This document shows, piece after piece, positions 53,248-63,636 of a stretch of DNA of 64,000 nucleotides (position 1 is the first letter of the stretch; every line of letters begins with the position of its first letter). Source of the DNA: Streptomyces sp. NBC_01298 (GTDB lineage Bacteria > Actinomycetota > Actinomycetes > Streptomycetales > Streptomycetaceae); assembly GCF_035978755.1 (NCBI RefSeq), contig NZ_CP108414.1, positions 4,836,001 through 4,900,000 on the forward strand, written 5' to 3'. The notes beneath the pieces are model-generated. The model searched no databases, was not told the DNA's origin, and worked only from the letters and a program-made list of their open reading frames with translations. The position numbers were made by a program, and so were the translations under genes.

Positions 53248-53324
53248 CCGGACCCGTTGTCCGTGTTCGCGCACCGGTACGGGAGAATGGGCCGCGCGCT
53301 CGTACAGAACCACAGGGAGACTCC

Positions 53325-54227
53325 GTGCCCGGATTCGTCGAAAAGCCCGAGCCGGTCCAGGTGCCCGGCCTCGTCCACCTCCACACCGGCAAGGTCCGCG
53401 ACCTCTACCGCGACGAGGACGGGAACCTGGTGATGGTCGCCAGCGACCGCATCTCCGCGGCCGACTGGGTGCTGCCCACGGAGATCCCGGACAAGGGCCG
53501 GATCCTGACCCAGCTCTCCCTGTGGTGGTTCGACCAGCTCGCGGACCTCGTCCCGAACCACGTCATCAGCACCGAGCTGCCCGCCGGCGCCCCCGCCGAC
53601 TGGGCCGGCCGCGCCCTGGTCTGCCGGAACCTCGCCATGGTCCCCGTCGAGTGCGTGGCCCGCGGCTACCTGACCGGCTCGGGCCTCGCCGAGTACGAGA
53701 AGACCCGTACGGTCTGTGGCCTCGGCCTGCCCGAGGGCCTGGTCGACGGCTCCGAGCTGCCCGGCCCGATCTTCACCCCGGCAGCCAAGGCCGAGGTCGG
53801 CGAGCACGACGAGAACGTCTCCTACGAGGAGGTCGCCCGCACCCAGGGCGCCGAGACGGCCGCCCTGCTGCGCCAGACCACCCTCGCCGTCTACGGCCGG
53901 GCCCGGGACATCGCCCGCGACCGCGGGATCATCCTGGCGGACACCAAGTTCGAGTTCGGCTTCGACCAGGACGGCAGCCTGGTCGCCGCCGACGAGGTGC
54001 TGACCCCGGACTCCTCCCGCTTCTGGCCGGCCGACCTGTGGGAGCCGGGCCACAGCCAGCCGTCCTTCGACAAGCAGTACGTCCGCGACTGGCTGTCCTC
54101 CCCCGCCTCCGGCTGGGACTCCAAGGGCGAACTCCCGCCGCCCGCCCTCCCGCAGGAGGTCGTGGAGCAGACCCGGTCCCGCTACGTAGAGGCCTACGAG
54201 CGCCTCACCGGCCAGACCTGGGCCTGA
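53325..54227 (+). CDS. purC: SAICAR synthetase (phosphoribosylaminoimidazole-succinocarboxamide synthase)
   Basis: 300 residues. It joins CAIR and aspartate with ATP, step seven of purine synthesis. LHTGKVRDLY begins the ATP site, followed by MVASDRISAADWVLP, PVECVARGYLTGSG and ILADTKFEFGFD, with the C-terminal DEVLTPDSSRFW. GTG start at 53325 with GGGAGA upstream. Confidence 0.96.
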   Translation: MPGFVEKPEPVQVPGLVHLHTGKVRDLYRDEDGNLVMVASDRISAADWVLPTEIPDKGRILTQLSLWWFDQLADLVPNHVISTELPAGAPADWAGRALVCRNLAMVPVECVARGYLTGSGLAEYEKTRTVCGLGLPEGLVDGSELPGPIFTPAAKAEVGEHDENVSYEEVARTQGAETAALLRQTTLAVYGRARDIARDRGIILADTKFEFGFDQDGSLVAADEVLTPDSSRFWPADLWEPGHSQPSFDKQYVRDWLSSPASGWDSKGELPPPALPQEVVEQTRSRYVEAYERLTGQTWA

Positions 54228-54248
54228 GCCACACGGCCGAGAACGGCG

Positions 54249-54273
54249 AAGGGGCCCCGGAAACGGGCCCCTT
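54249..54273 (+). terminator. Intrinsic terminator after purC
   Basis: AAGGGGCCC / GGGCCCCTT with a 7-nt loop, 22 nt after the stop codon. Confidence 0.75.
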
Positions 54274-54304
54274 CCCCCGGGGCGACGCCCCCCCCCGGGA
54301 ACGA

Positions 54305-54336
54305 AAGAAGCCCCGGTCCGAGGACCGGGGCTTCTT
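54305..54336 (-). terminator. Intrinsic terminator of tRNA-Gly(GCC), copy 1
   Basis: Perfect 15-bp stem AAGAAGCCCCGGTCC / GGACCGGGGCTTCTT with a GA loop, 9 nt after the tRNA on the - strand. Confidence 0.88.
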
Positions 54337-54344
54337 CACTGCTG

Positions 54345-54417
<73 letters not shown>

Positions 54418-54441
54418 AGGTGCGCCGTAGCGCGAGAACTA

Positions 54442-55053
54442 CTATACCCAACCCCGGGCCCGTGCGAGACGCACCGCCGTGTGCCGGTTCTCGGCCCCCA
54501 GCTTGGTGGCCGCCGAGGACAGGTAGTTCCGTACCGTCCCGGGGGACAGCGAGGCCCGCTCCGCGATCTCCGCGATCGGTGCCCCGTCCCCGGCCAGTTC
54601 CAGCACCTCGGCCTCGCGGGCGGTCAGCGGGGAGTCGCCCGCGCTGATCGCGTCGGCCGCCAACTCCGGGTCCACGTAGCGGCCTCCGGCGTGCACGGTC
54701 CGGATCAGCTCGGCCAGCCGCTGCGCCGAGACGGTCTTCGGCGCGAAGGCCCGTACGCCCGCGGCCAGCGCCCGCTTCAGGTGCCCGGGCCGGCCGTGGC
54801 TGGTCACGATCATGGTCTTGCAGTCGGGGAGTTCGGCCCGCAGGGATGTGGCCACGCTCACACCGTCGGCCCCCGGCATCTGCAGGTCCAGCACCGCCAC
54901 GTCCGGCCGGTGGGCCCGCGCCATCGCGAGCGCCTCCGGCCCCGAGGCGGCCTCGGCGACGACCAGCAGGTCGTCCTCCAGTCCCAGCAGCGCGGCGAGC
55001 GCGCCCCGGATCAGGTGCTCGTCGTCGGCCAGCAGTACGCGTACGGGGGTCAT
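54442..55053 (-). CDS. NarL/LuxR-type response regulator (DesR-like)
   Basis: 203 residues. Receiver 1-120 with Asp56 in VAVLDLQMPGADG; LuxR helix-turn-helix at about 140-200 (LTAREAEVLELAGDGAPIAE then SPGTVRNYLSSAATKLG). It resembles DesR of Bacillus and related actinomycete regulators. The ATG overlaps the kinase stop by 4 nt, so it forms an operon with the kinase at 55050. Confidence 0.9.
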   Translation of the reverse strand: MTPVRVLLADDEHLIRGALAALLGLEDDLLVVAEAASGPEALAMARAHRPDVAVLDLQMPGADGVSVATSLRAELPDCKTMIVTSHGRPGHLKRALAAGVRAFAPKTVSAQRLAELIRTVHAGGRYVDPELAADAISAGDSPLTAREAEVLELAGDGAPIAEIAERASLSPGTVRNYLSSAATKLGAENRHTAVRLARARGWV

Positions 55054-56294
55054 GCCCGCGCCTCCAGTTCTCGGATCGGACCGGCCGCCGGGCCGGGGAT
55101 CCGCGCCCGCAGCCGGAACCGGCCGCCGTCCACCGGGCCGGCCTCCAGCGTGCCGTCCAGCACCGCGAGCCGTTCCCGCAGCCCCGCGAGCCCCGAGCCC
55201 GGCGGCCCGGCCGGGGCCTTGGGGGCCCCGTCGTTCTCCACCACCAGCGTGAGCGCGCCCGAGGGGCCCGCCGTCAGCCGGATCACGCAGCTGCGGGCGT
55301 CGCCGTGCCGCAGGACGTTCGTCGTCGCCTCGCGCACCACCCAGCCGAGCGCCGACTGGGCCTCGGCGGGCAGCTCGTGGCCCTGCTCGTACTCGACCCG
55401 GCAGTCCATCCCGGCGGCGTGCAGGACTCCGCGCGCGCCCTCCAGCTCCACCGCGAGGTTCGCCTCGCGGTAGCCGCGGACCACGTCGCGGACCTCTTTC
55501 TGGGACTCCCGGGCGATCCGCTGCACCTCGATCATCTGGTCGACGGCCTCGGGGCGTTCGCGCCGCGCGAGCTGCACGGCCAGCTCGCTCTTGAGGGCGA
55601 TGACCGCCAGATTGCGGCCCATCACGTCGTGCAGGTCCCGGCCGAACCGCAGCCGCTCCTCGGCCACCGCGAGCTGCGCCTGGACCTCACGGGCCCGGTC
55701 CAGCTCGCACACGGTGTCGAGCAGCCAGCCGGAGAAGCCGCAGGCGAAGGAGAAGAAGGCGCTGCTCAGCAGCACTCCGACGGCCAGACCGGCGGACTCG
55801 CCCCCCGAGATGCCGAAGGCGAGGGACGCCAGGCCGGCGAAGACGGCCGCGGCCGGAGCCACGTAGCGCATCCGCCGGACCTCGCGCAGGCACAGGACGA
55901 GCGTGCCGCTGGTGAAGCAGGTCATGCCGGCGATGAGGGTGGGCGCCAGCTCCCGGTCGCCGGTGAGGCCGGCCGCGCGCAGGCCGAGGACGCCCAGGAC
56001 GGCGGCGGCGGTGAGGCCGGCCACGGTGGCCGCGAGCCGCACGGGACGCTCGCGCCGCCCCAGGATCCAGTCGAGCGACCGGGAGGAGAGGAAGCCGACG
56101 ACGAGCGAGTGCGCGCACACGGTCAGGAAGAGCGTGGCCGTGACCAGCGCGGGGACCTTTCCGGGGGCCGACCCCAGCACGGCCAGCCCGATCGACACGA
56201 TCTCGAGGCCCACGAAGAGGTGGAACGACCAGCGCGTGTACAGCTCGACCTTCCCCGCACTGCTGCGGTTCTTCCACCAGCCGCTGAGTTTCAT
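55050..56294 (-). CDS. NarL-type sensor histidine kinase (DesK-like)
   Basis: 414 residues. About six membrane helices in residues 15-195, then HisKA_3 (FGRDLHDVMGRNLAVIALKS, His phospho-acceptor) and HATPase (REATTNVLRHG N box, LVVENDG, GSGLAGLRERLAVLDG). DesK homologues sense membrane thickness or lipid order; the signal here is unknown. ATG at 56294; a GGGG 4 nt upstream is a weak ribosome site. Confidence 0.88.
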   Translation of the reverse strand: MKLSGWWKNRSSAGKVELYTRWSFHLFVGLEIVSIGLAVLGSAPGKVPALVTATLFLTVCAHSLVVGFLSSRSLDWILGRRERPVRLAATVAGLTAAAVLGVLGLRAAGLTGDRELAPTLIAGMTCFTSGTLVLCLREVRRMRYVAPAAAVFAGLASLAFGISGGESAGLAVGVLLSSAFFSFACGFSGWLLDTVCELDRAREVQAQLAVAEERLRFGRDLHDVMGRNLAVIALKSELAVQLARRERPEAVDQMIEVQRIARESQKEVRDVVRGYREANLAVELEGARGVLHAAGMDCRVEYEQGHELPAEAQSALGWVVREATTNVLRHGDARSCVIRLTAGPSGALTLVVENDGAPKAPAGPPGSGLAGLRERLAVLDGTLEAGPVDGGRFRLRARIPGPAAGPIRELEARA

Positions 56295-56397
56295 GGCCCC
56301 AGTCTCGCGGTCCGCGGGCCGGGGAGGCCATGACACCTGTCATGGATCCCGGAGCCGACGGATAACCACGATCGACAATCGCGATGGAGATACGACA

Positions 56398-56424
56398 AAG
56401 GCCCCGGTCGATGACCGGGGCCTT
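56398..56424 (-). terminator. Intrinsic terminator of tRNA-Gly(GCC), copy 2
   Basis: Perfect 12-bp stem AAGGCCCCGGTC / GACCGGGGCCTT with a GAT loop, 10 nt after the tRNA. Confidence 0.88.
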
Positions 56425-56433
56425 CATTCGCTG

Positions 56434-56506
<73 letters not shown>

Positions 56507-56585
56507 ATGCTTCCCACGACAAAACTGCCGTGCGATGCGTGCATCACTCTACCTGATCCACAACCGTGGTCGGTAAAGCGAGCAG

Positions 56586-56657
56586 AGCGGGTGACAGGGA
56601 TCGCACACTGCGCCTTCCCCCTGGAAGGAGGATGTTCTGCTACTGAACTACACCCGC
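56586..56657 (-). tRNA. Aberrant tRNA-Gly(TCC) (possible pseudogene or non-standard tRNA)
   Basis: 72 nt. The acceptor GCGGGTG/CACCCGC, D-stem GTTC/GAAC and anticodon stem TCCTC/GGGGA with loop CTTCCAG (anticodon TCC) are present. But the T-arm is broken: stem strands CAGTG and CCTGT do not pair and the loop reads TGCGATC, not TTCGA. The D-loop AGTAGCA lacks the normal GG. A rival 6-bp hairpin CCTTCC/GGAAGG could also mask the anticodon. It nevertheless has a plausible promoter and a functional tRNA-Gly(GCC) behind it. Confidence 0.75.
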
Positions 56658-56704
56658 ACGACTTCGGGGTCTGACCTGTGGCCTCGCCCCTTGGCGTGAT
56701 CCAC

Positions 56705-56735
56705 ACACTAGCGGATCGGTGGGGGTGGATGGCAA
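56705..56735 (-). promoter_or_regulatory. Promoter of the tRNA-Gly unit
   Basis: TTGCCA (56735-56730), a 19-nt spacer and TAGTGT (56710-56705) on the - strand, about 50 nt before the aberrant tRNA-Gly, just beyond the stop of the Lsr2-like gene. Confidence 0.6.
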
Positions 56736-56743
56736 ATCGGCTC

Positions 56744-57061
56744 TCAGTGCGCGGCGTTGTACTCCTCGTAGACCTTCTTGGGGATCCGCCCGCGCGGCGG
56801 GACGTCGAGGTGGTTGGAGCGGGCCCAGGCCCGGACGACCGCGGGGTCGGGGGCGATGGAGGTGTGCTTGAAGGTCTTGCCGGAGCGGGCCTGCCGCCGG
56901 CCGGCGGCCACGAAGGGGGCGAGGCTCTTCCGCAGTTTCTTTGCGTTGGCCACATTGAGGTCGATCTCGTACGACTTACCGTCCAGCCCGAAGACGACCG
57001 TTTCCGATGCATCTCCGCCATCGATGTCGTCGGAGATCGTGACTACTACGCGCTGCGCCAC
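56744..57061 (-). CDS. lsrL: Lsr2-family nucleoid-associated protein (probable LsrL paralogue)
   Basis: 105 residues with Lsr2 organisation. N-terminal dimerisation part AQRVVVTISDDIDGG and TVVFGLDGKSYEIDL; C-terminal DNA-binding part VVRAWARSNHLDVPPRGRIP with the RGR AT-hook-like motif, then KKVYEEYNAAH. Lsr2 proteins coat AT-rich DNA and silence it. GTG at 57061 with AAGGGA upstream; the longer frame lacks homology. By gene order it corresponds to the second Streptomyces Lsr2 (SCO4076), a recalled assignment. An AT-rich patch lies directly upstream. Confidence 0.88.
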   Translation of the reverse strand: MAQRVVVTISDDIDGGDASETVVFGLDGKSYEIDLNVANAKKLRKSLAPFVAAGRRQARSGKTFKHTSIAPDPAVVRAWARSNHLDVPPRGRIPKKVYEEYNAAH

Positions 57062-57422
57062 GGATATCGGTCCCTTCGTGCGACGCCGCTCCCGCTGACG
57101 TGCGCGGACGGAGCGGTGATGTCGCCTGTGTGGATGTATCGGAAGAATGCATCTTTCTGGCGTCACCGTGCACCGGAAAATACCGGTGCGACGGAGGATT
57201 CCTTTGTACCCCGATTCTCATTGCATTGCGAAGCCCAGTTAATTGTCTCCGCGTGTCCCGCCGCAATGCCGGGCGCGTGGTTTTCCGGCGGATTTTGCGA
57301 AGCGTTGGTGAAGTTGAAACGGCGTGGAGGATCATACAAGAGAGATATCTACCCGCGTAGAAATTTCCTCCAGGTACGCTGAGGGAACCGCCTTCGCACC
57401 AACCACCTCATCGGGAGTGCCA
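57062..57422. other. AT-rich divergent intergenic region between lsrL and purS
   Basis: 361 nt without a gene I can support. Sampled 60-nt blocks (57181-57240 and 57301-57360) are 47-50% A+T, well above the surroundings. It holds a hairpin GCACCGG/CCGGTGC (57170-57189), an inverted repeat GCATTGCG/CGCAATGC (57223-57230 and 57262-57269) and a possible purS promoter (TTGAAA at 57314, TACAAG near 57335). Confidence 0.6.
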
Positions 57423-57668
57423 GTGGCACGCGTCGTAGTCGACGTCATGCTCAAGCCGGAGATCCTCGACCCCCAGGGCCAGGCGGTGCAGCGTGCACTG
57501 CCGCGCCTGGGCTTCGAAGGGATCGCCGACGTCCGTCAGGGGAAGCGCTTCGAACTGGAGGTGGAGGGACCGGTCGACCAGGCCGCCCTCGACCGCATCC
57601 ACAAGATGGCCGAAACCTTCCTCGCCAACACCGTCATCGAAGACTTCACCGTGAAGGTCGAGGCCTGA
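57423..57668 (+). CDS. purS: Phosphoribosylformylglycinamidine synthase subunit PurS
   Basis: 81 residues, the small bridging subunit of the three-part FGAM synthase: [33 protein letters not shown] and [12 protein letters not shown]. It links PurQ to PurL. The GTG at 57423 follows GGGAG. First gene of purSQL. Confidence 0.95.
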   Translation: MARVVVDVMLKPEILDPQGQAVQRALPRLGFEGIADVRQGKRFELEVEGPVDQAALDRIHKMAETFLANTVIEDFTVKVEA

Positions 57669-57670
57669 CG

Positions 57671-58347
57671 GTGACCACTCGCATCGGAGTCGTCACGTTC
57701 CCCGGAACGCTCGACGACCGTGACTCTCTGCGCGCCGTGCGCCTCGCCGGAGCCGAGCCCGTATCGCTCTGGCACCGCGACAAGGACCTCCACCAGGTCG
57801 ACGCGGTCGTCCTCGCGGGCGGCTTCTCCTACGGGGACTACCTGCGCGCCGGAGCCATCTCCCGCTTCTCGCCGGTGATGGAGAGCATCATCGAGCAGGC
57901 CAAGGGCGGCATGCCCGTCCTTGGCATCTGCAACGGCTTCCAGATCCTCACCGAGGCCCACCTGCTGCCGGGGGCGATGCTCCGCAACAACCACCTGCAC
58001 TTCATCTGCCGCGACCAGAAGCTGCGGGTGGAGAACGCGGAGACCGCCTGGACCGGTGACTACACCGCCGGCGAGGAGATCTCCGTACCGCTCAAGAACA
58101 TGGACGGCCGCTACGTGGCCGACGAGCGGGTGCTGGACGAACTGGAGGCCGAAGGCCGCGTGGCCTTCCGGTACCTCGACGTCAACCCGAACGGCTCGCT
58201 GCGCGACATCGCCGGCATCACCAACGCCGCGGGCAACGTCGTCGGCCTCATGCCGCACCCCGAGCACGCGGTCGAGCCGCTGATCGGGACGGGCCGCACC
58301 GACGGCCTCCCGTTCTTCACCTCGGTCCTGAAGAAGCTGGTCAGCGC

Positions 58348-58351
<4 letters not shown>
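57671..58351 (+). CDS. purQ: FGAM synthase glutaminase subunit PurQ
   Basis: 226 residues, class I amidotransferase: nucleophile Cys87 in [10 protein letters not shown], with the catalytic His and Glu in [11 protein letters not shown] near 196. It supplies ammonia to PurL. It starts 2 nt after purS and overlaps purL by 4 nt. Confidence 0.96.
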
Positions 58352-60597
<2,246 letters not shown>

Positions 60598-60621
60598 GCG
60601 GCCGGTCTGTACGAACCGCGC

Positions 60622-60654
60622 AGCCCCCGTCCGGAACCGTTCCGGGCGGGGGCT
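60622..60654 (+). terminator. Intrinsic terminator of the purSQL operon
   Basis: AGCCCCCG-CCGGAA / TTCCGG-CGGGGGCT stem-loop, 25 nt after purL. Confidence 0.85.
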
Positions 60655-60719
60655 CGTCCGTTCCGGCAAGGAGCCCGCGCCGACGGCGGCGGCGGGTCCG
60701 GCGGGGGAACGGGGCGCAG

Positions 60720-61259
60720 ATGGAGCGGAGTCGGAGACGGTGGCTCCTCGGGGTCGGGATGCCGGTGATCGTGGCCGCCGTGGGGCTGGGCGGCTGGTTC
60801 CTCTACGACAACTCCGGGGACCGCGCGCGAAGCCGGGCGGAGATCATCGAGAACTGCCGGGGCCTGGTCGATCCGGACGCGGTGATGGGCTTCGGCATGC
60901 GCAGGGTGGAGGCGGGCGCCACCGCGGACCAGGCCTGTGTGCTGCGGCGTGCGGTGACGTTCGAGGGACAGGAGCAGATGGAGGAGTTCGCCTCCGTCGC
61001 GGTGGTGGCCTCCAAGGACGCCGAACCGGGCGGAAGCCGGTTCGACTACGGCACCTTCAGCGTCACGGCGATCGCGAAGTGCGCCGACCCGGCCGGGGCC
61101 GGCGGAGTGACCGCCCTGCGGGCGACCGCCGCCGGCGAGGGCGACGGCCGGGGCAGCAGGGGGCGCGGCTTCCTGTCGGGGCTCGCCCGGGAGGCGGCCG
61201 TGCGCGCGGCGGCGAAGGCGGGCTGCGAGACCAGCCTGCCCCCGGCCCCGAAGGACTGA
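60720..61259 (+). CDS. Exported or membrane-anchored protein of unknown function
   Basis: 179 residues. Basic N-terminus (ERSRRRW) and one helix (LLGVGMPVIVAAVGLGGWFL), then an extracytoplasmic part with four cysteines (ENCRGLVD, QACVLRR, AKCADPAG, AGCETSLP), probably two disulfides. No recognised domain. The ATG at 60720 has only a weak ribosome site. Confidence 0.7.
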   Translation: MERSRRRWLLGVGMPVIVAAVGLGGWFLYDNSGDRARSRAEIIENCRGLVDPDAVMGFGMRRVEAGATADQACVLRRAVTFEGQEQMEEFASVAVVASKDAEPGGSRFDYGTFSVTAIAKCADPAGAGGVTALRATAAGEGDGRGSRGRGFLSGLAREAAVRAAAKAGCETSLPPAPKD

Positions 61260-61301
61260 GGTGCGCCGCCCGGCCGGTCCGGGCGGCGTAAGGTCGGCCC
61301 C

Positions 61302-62093
61302 ATGCCTCCCGCGAAGAAGAAGCCGCGCACCTACGACCACGCCAGGACCCGTACGGCCGTCCTCGCGCAGTTCGGGCATGTACGGGACGCGGTACGGGAG
61401 TTGGACGCCGAGCGGCTCGCGCTGCCCAGCGGGGTCGGGGACTGGTCCGTCGCCGAGCTGGCCGCGCACATCGCGTGGATCGCCGACTCGCTGGCGGGCG
61501 GCCTGGCCCGGCCGCCCGCCGCCGTCGCCGAACTCTCGGCCGCCGAGTGGCCGTTCGCGACGGCCTCGCTCGCCGGGAAGATCGCCGAAGCCGCCAAGGA
61601 GACCCTGGAGGGGGCCCCGCTCGCCGAGCTCTACGACCGGGCAGGCGCCCGGCTCGCCGAGGCGCTGGACGCGAACCCCGGCAGCCGCGTGCTGGACCTG
61701 TGGATCGGGGACATGACCCTCGCCGACTTCCTGGTCACCCGCACCGTCGAGCTCGTCGTCCACACCGACGACCTGCGCCGGGCCACCGGACTGGACATCC
61801 CCGTGGACCGCCAGGCCCTGGCCGCCTGCACCCGGCTGCTCGCGGACGCCCTCGCGCTCAAGGCTCCGGGCGGGGCGGTGGAGTTCCGCGTCCCGCCGTT
61901 CGCGGTGGTGCAGTGCGTCGAGGGTCCCCGGCACACCCGCGGCACCCCGCCGAACGTGGTGGAGACCGACCCGCTGACCTGGATCCGGCTCGCCACCGGC
62001 CGGACGAACTGGGCCGAGGCGCTGGACGGGGCCCGGGTCAGGGCCAGCGGCGAGCGCGCCGACCTCTCGGGCCTGCTCCCCCTGATGAGCTGA
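61302..62093 (+). CDS. Maleylpyruvate isomerase N-terminal/DinB-fold protein
   Basis: 263 residues. A DinB-like four-helix domain (LPSGVGDWSVAELAAHIAWI, then TVELVVHTDDLRRATG) with candidate metal histidines at H56 and H154, and a C-terminal sterol-carrier-like part (TDPLTWIRLATGRTNWAEAL). The family includes mycothiol-dependent maleylpyruvate isomerases, but most members have unknown thiol-transfer reactions. ATG at 61302. Confidence 0.83.
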   Translation: MPPAKKKPRTYDHARTRTAVLAQFGHVRDAVRELDAERLALPSGVGDWSVAELAAHIAWIADSLAGGLARPPAAVAELSAAEWPFATASLAGKIAEAAKETLEGAPLAELYDRAGARLAEALDANPGSRVLDLWIGDMTLADFLVTRTVELVVHTDDLRRATGLDIPVDRQALAACTRLLADALALKAPGGAVEFRVPPFAVVQCVEGPRHTRGTPPNVVETDPLTWIRLATGRTNWAEALDGARVRASGERADLSGLLPLMS

Positions 62094-62132
62094 CCCGGGG
62101 AACCGGTTCGCGGCCGGCCGCGTCCCACCGGC

Positions 62133-62957
62133 ATGCGTACGCTGCCGCTCCTCCCCGCCGCCCTGGTCGCCGTGCTCGCGCTGTCCGCCACCGCCACCGC
62201 CTGTGGTGACGGCGGGGGCACGCCAGGGACGCGCCCGTTCCACGGGTTCACCGGCCCCTGGACGGTCGAGAGCCTGACCGTCGACGGAAAGAAGCTGTCG
62301 GCCCCCGCTTCCGCCGCACGGTTGACCGTGGAGCGCGGCAAGGGCGACGAAGCCGAGGCCACGGGCAACTACGGCTGCAACGGCTTCACCTCCGCGGTGG
62401 TCTTCGACTCGGCGTCCACCCTGCGCGTGACCCCGGGCGCGACGACCGAGATGGCCTGCGACGACCTGCCGTTCGAGACGGCCTACCGCTCGCTGTTCCG
62501 CGGCACGCTGACCGTGGAACGGAGCGGGGAGACGATCACCTTGAAGGCCCCGGACGGGAACCTGATCGCCCTGAGCTCGAAGCCCCCGGCCCCCGACGCC
62601 CCGCTCGTCGCCACGCGGTGGACCGTCGATTCCCTGATCAAGGGGGAGACCTCCTCCTCGGTCCCGGCGGGCGCCGAAGGTCGGGCCCGCTTCACGGTGG
62701 CCGCGGACGGGAACGTGAGCGGAAGCCTCGGCTGCAACCGCTTCAACGCCTCGGCCGCCGTCGAGGGGAACCGGCTCACCGTCGGGCCCCTCACCACCAC
62801 CCGGATGGCCTGCGAGGGCGGCCCCGGAGAGGTCGAGCGGGCCCTCACCGATCTGTTCGCCTCCCCGCTCAACTGGAAGATCAGCGGGGATGCCCTCACC
62901 CTCACCGCGAGCGACGGCAGGGCCGCCACCGCGAAGGCGGCCTCCGCCGTCGAGTGA
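62133..62957 (+). CDS. Lipoprotein with two META domains
   Basis: 274 residues. Signal peptide with lipobox near TATAC (Cys24). Two META (HslJ-like) domains: about 35-145 (GPWTVESLTVDGKKL, NYGCNGFTSAV, TTEMACDD) and 155-265 (TRWTVDSLIKGETSS, SLGCNRFNASAAV, TTRMACEG). HslJ-type domains occur in envelope stress and motility proteins; the role here is unknown. Confidence 0.85.
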   Translation: MRTLPLLPAALVAVLALSATATACGDGGGTPGTRPFHGFTGPWTVESLTVDGKKLSAPASAARLTVERGKGDEAEATGNYGCNGFTSAVVFDSASTLRVTPGATTEMACDDLPFETAYRSLFRGTLTVERSGETITLKAPDGNLIALSSKPPAPDAPLVATRWTVDSLIKGETSSSVPAGAEGRARFTVAADGNVSGSLGCNRFNASAAVEGNRLTVGPLTTTRMACEGGPGEVERALTDLFASPLNWKISGDALTLTASDGRAATAKAASAVE

Positions 62958-62979
62958 CCCCCGGCCTCAGACGAGCGCC

Positions 62980-63585
62980 TCAGACGTGCGCGGTCCCGCC
63001 GTCCTTCGCCATCGCCGTGGCGATCCGGCGCGCGGCCTCGGCCCACACCTCGGCGGGGAGCTTCGGCAACACGTCGTCCCACAGCGGCAGGCAGCTCCCG
63101 CGCAGCTGGAGCATCCCCTCGGGCCGGGCCATCAGGAAGAGGTGCAGGTGGGCGCCCCCGTCACCGATCTTGCTGACGTGCACGCGGCCGATGCCTCCGA
63201 GCGTGCGGATGGCCCGCTCGATCCGCTGCGCCATCCCGCCCAGCTCGGCGGCCCGCTCGGCCGGCAGGTCCAGCAGGTCGTGATGGCCGCGCGGGATCAG
63301 CATGAGGATGGCCGGCAGCGAGCCGTGCAGGCCCTTCAAGCGCCAGTGCTCGTCCGTCCACAGGAAGTCTGAGTCCGCCGGCTCGCAGCCCTCGCACCCC
63401 TCCGGCCCGGCCTCCCCGTTGCGGGGCGGCTCGGGCAGGACGGGCGCGTCCAGCGGCCTGACCAGCAGCTCACCCTCGAACGGGAAGGTGTCCCACATCG
63501 GGATGCCCTCGGAGGAGAAGTCGATCCGTTCGCCGATCGGCAACCGGCGTACGTACTCACTGGGTTCAGGTATCAGATCCGTCAT
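62980..63585 (-). CDS. HIT-like family protein
   Basis: 201 residues. The segment VHVSKIGDGGAHLHLFLMAR near 147-166 has the H-x-H-x of histidine-triad-like hydrolases; the third His is not clear. Two cysteine pairs (CEGCEP, about 80-85) may bind metal. ATG at 63585 (MTDLIPEPSEYVRR) with GGAAGG upstream. Nucleotide hydrolysis is inferred from fold only. Confidence 0.72.
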   Translation of the reverse strand: MTDLIPEPSEYVRRLPIGERIDFSSEGIPMWDTFPFEGELLVRPLDAPVLPEPPRNGEAGPEGCEGCEPADSDFLWTDEHWRLKGLHGSLPAILMLIPRGHHDLLDLPAERAAELGGMAQRIERAIRTLGGIGRVHVSKIGDGGAHLHLFLMARPEGMLQLRGSCLPLWDDVLPKLPAEVWAEAARRIATAMAKDGGTAHV

Positions 63586-63636
63586 GATCCACAGCCTTCC
63601 ACAGGCTGTGGACCACGTCACCGACCCGCCGACCGA

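Noticed and set aside
57100..57360. 86-residue + strand frame between lsrL and purS
   Set aside because: No ribosome site, atypical composition, and it covers the AT-rich promoter region and hairpins.
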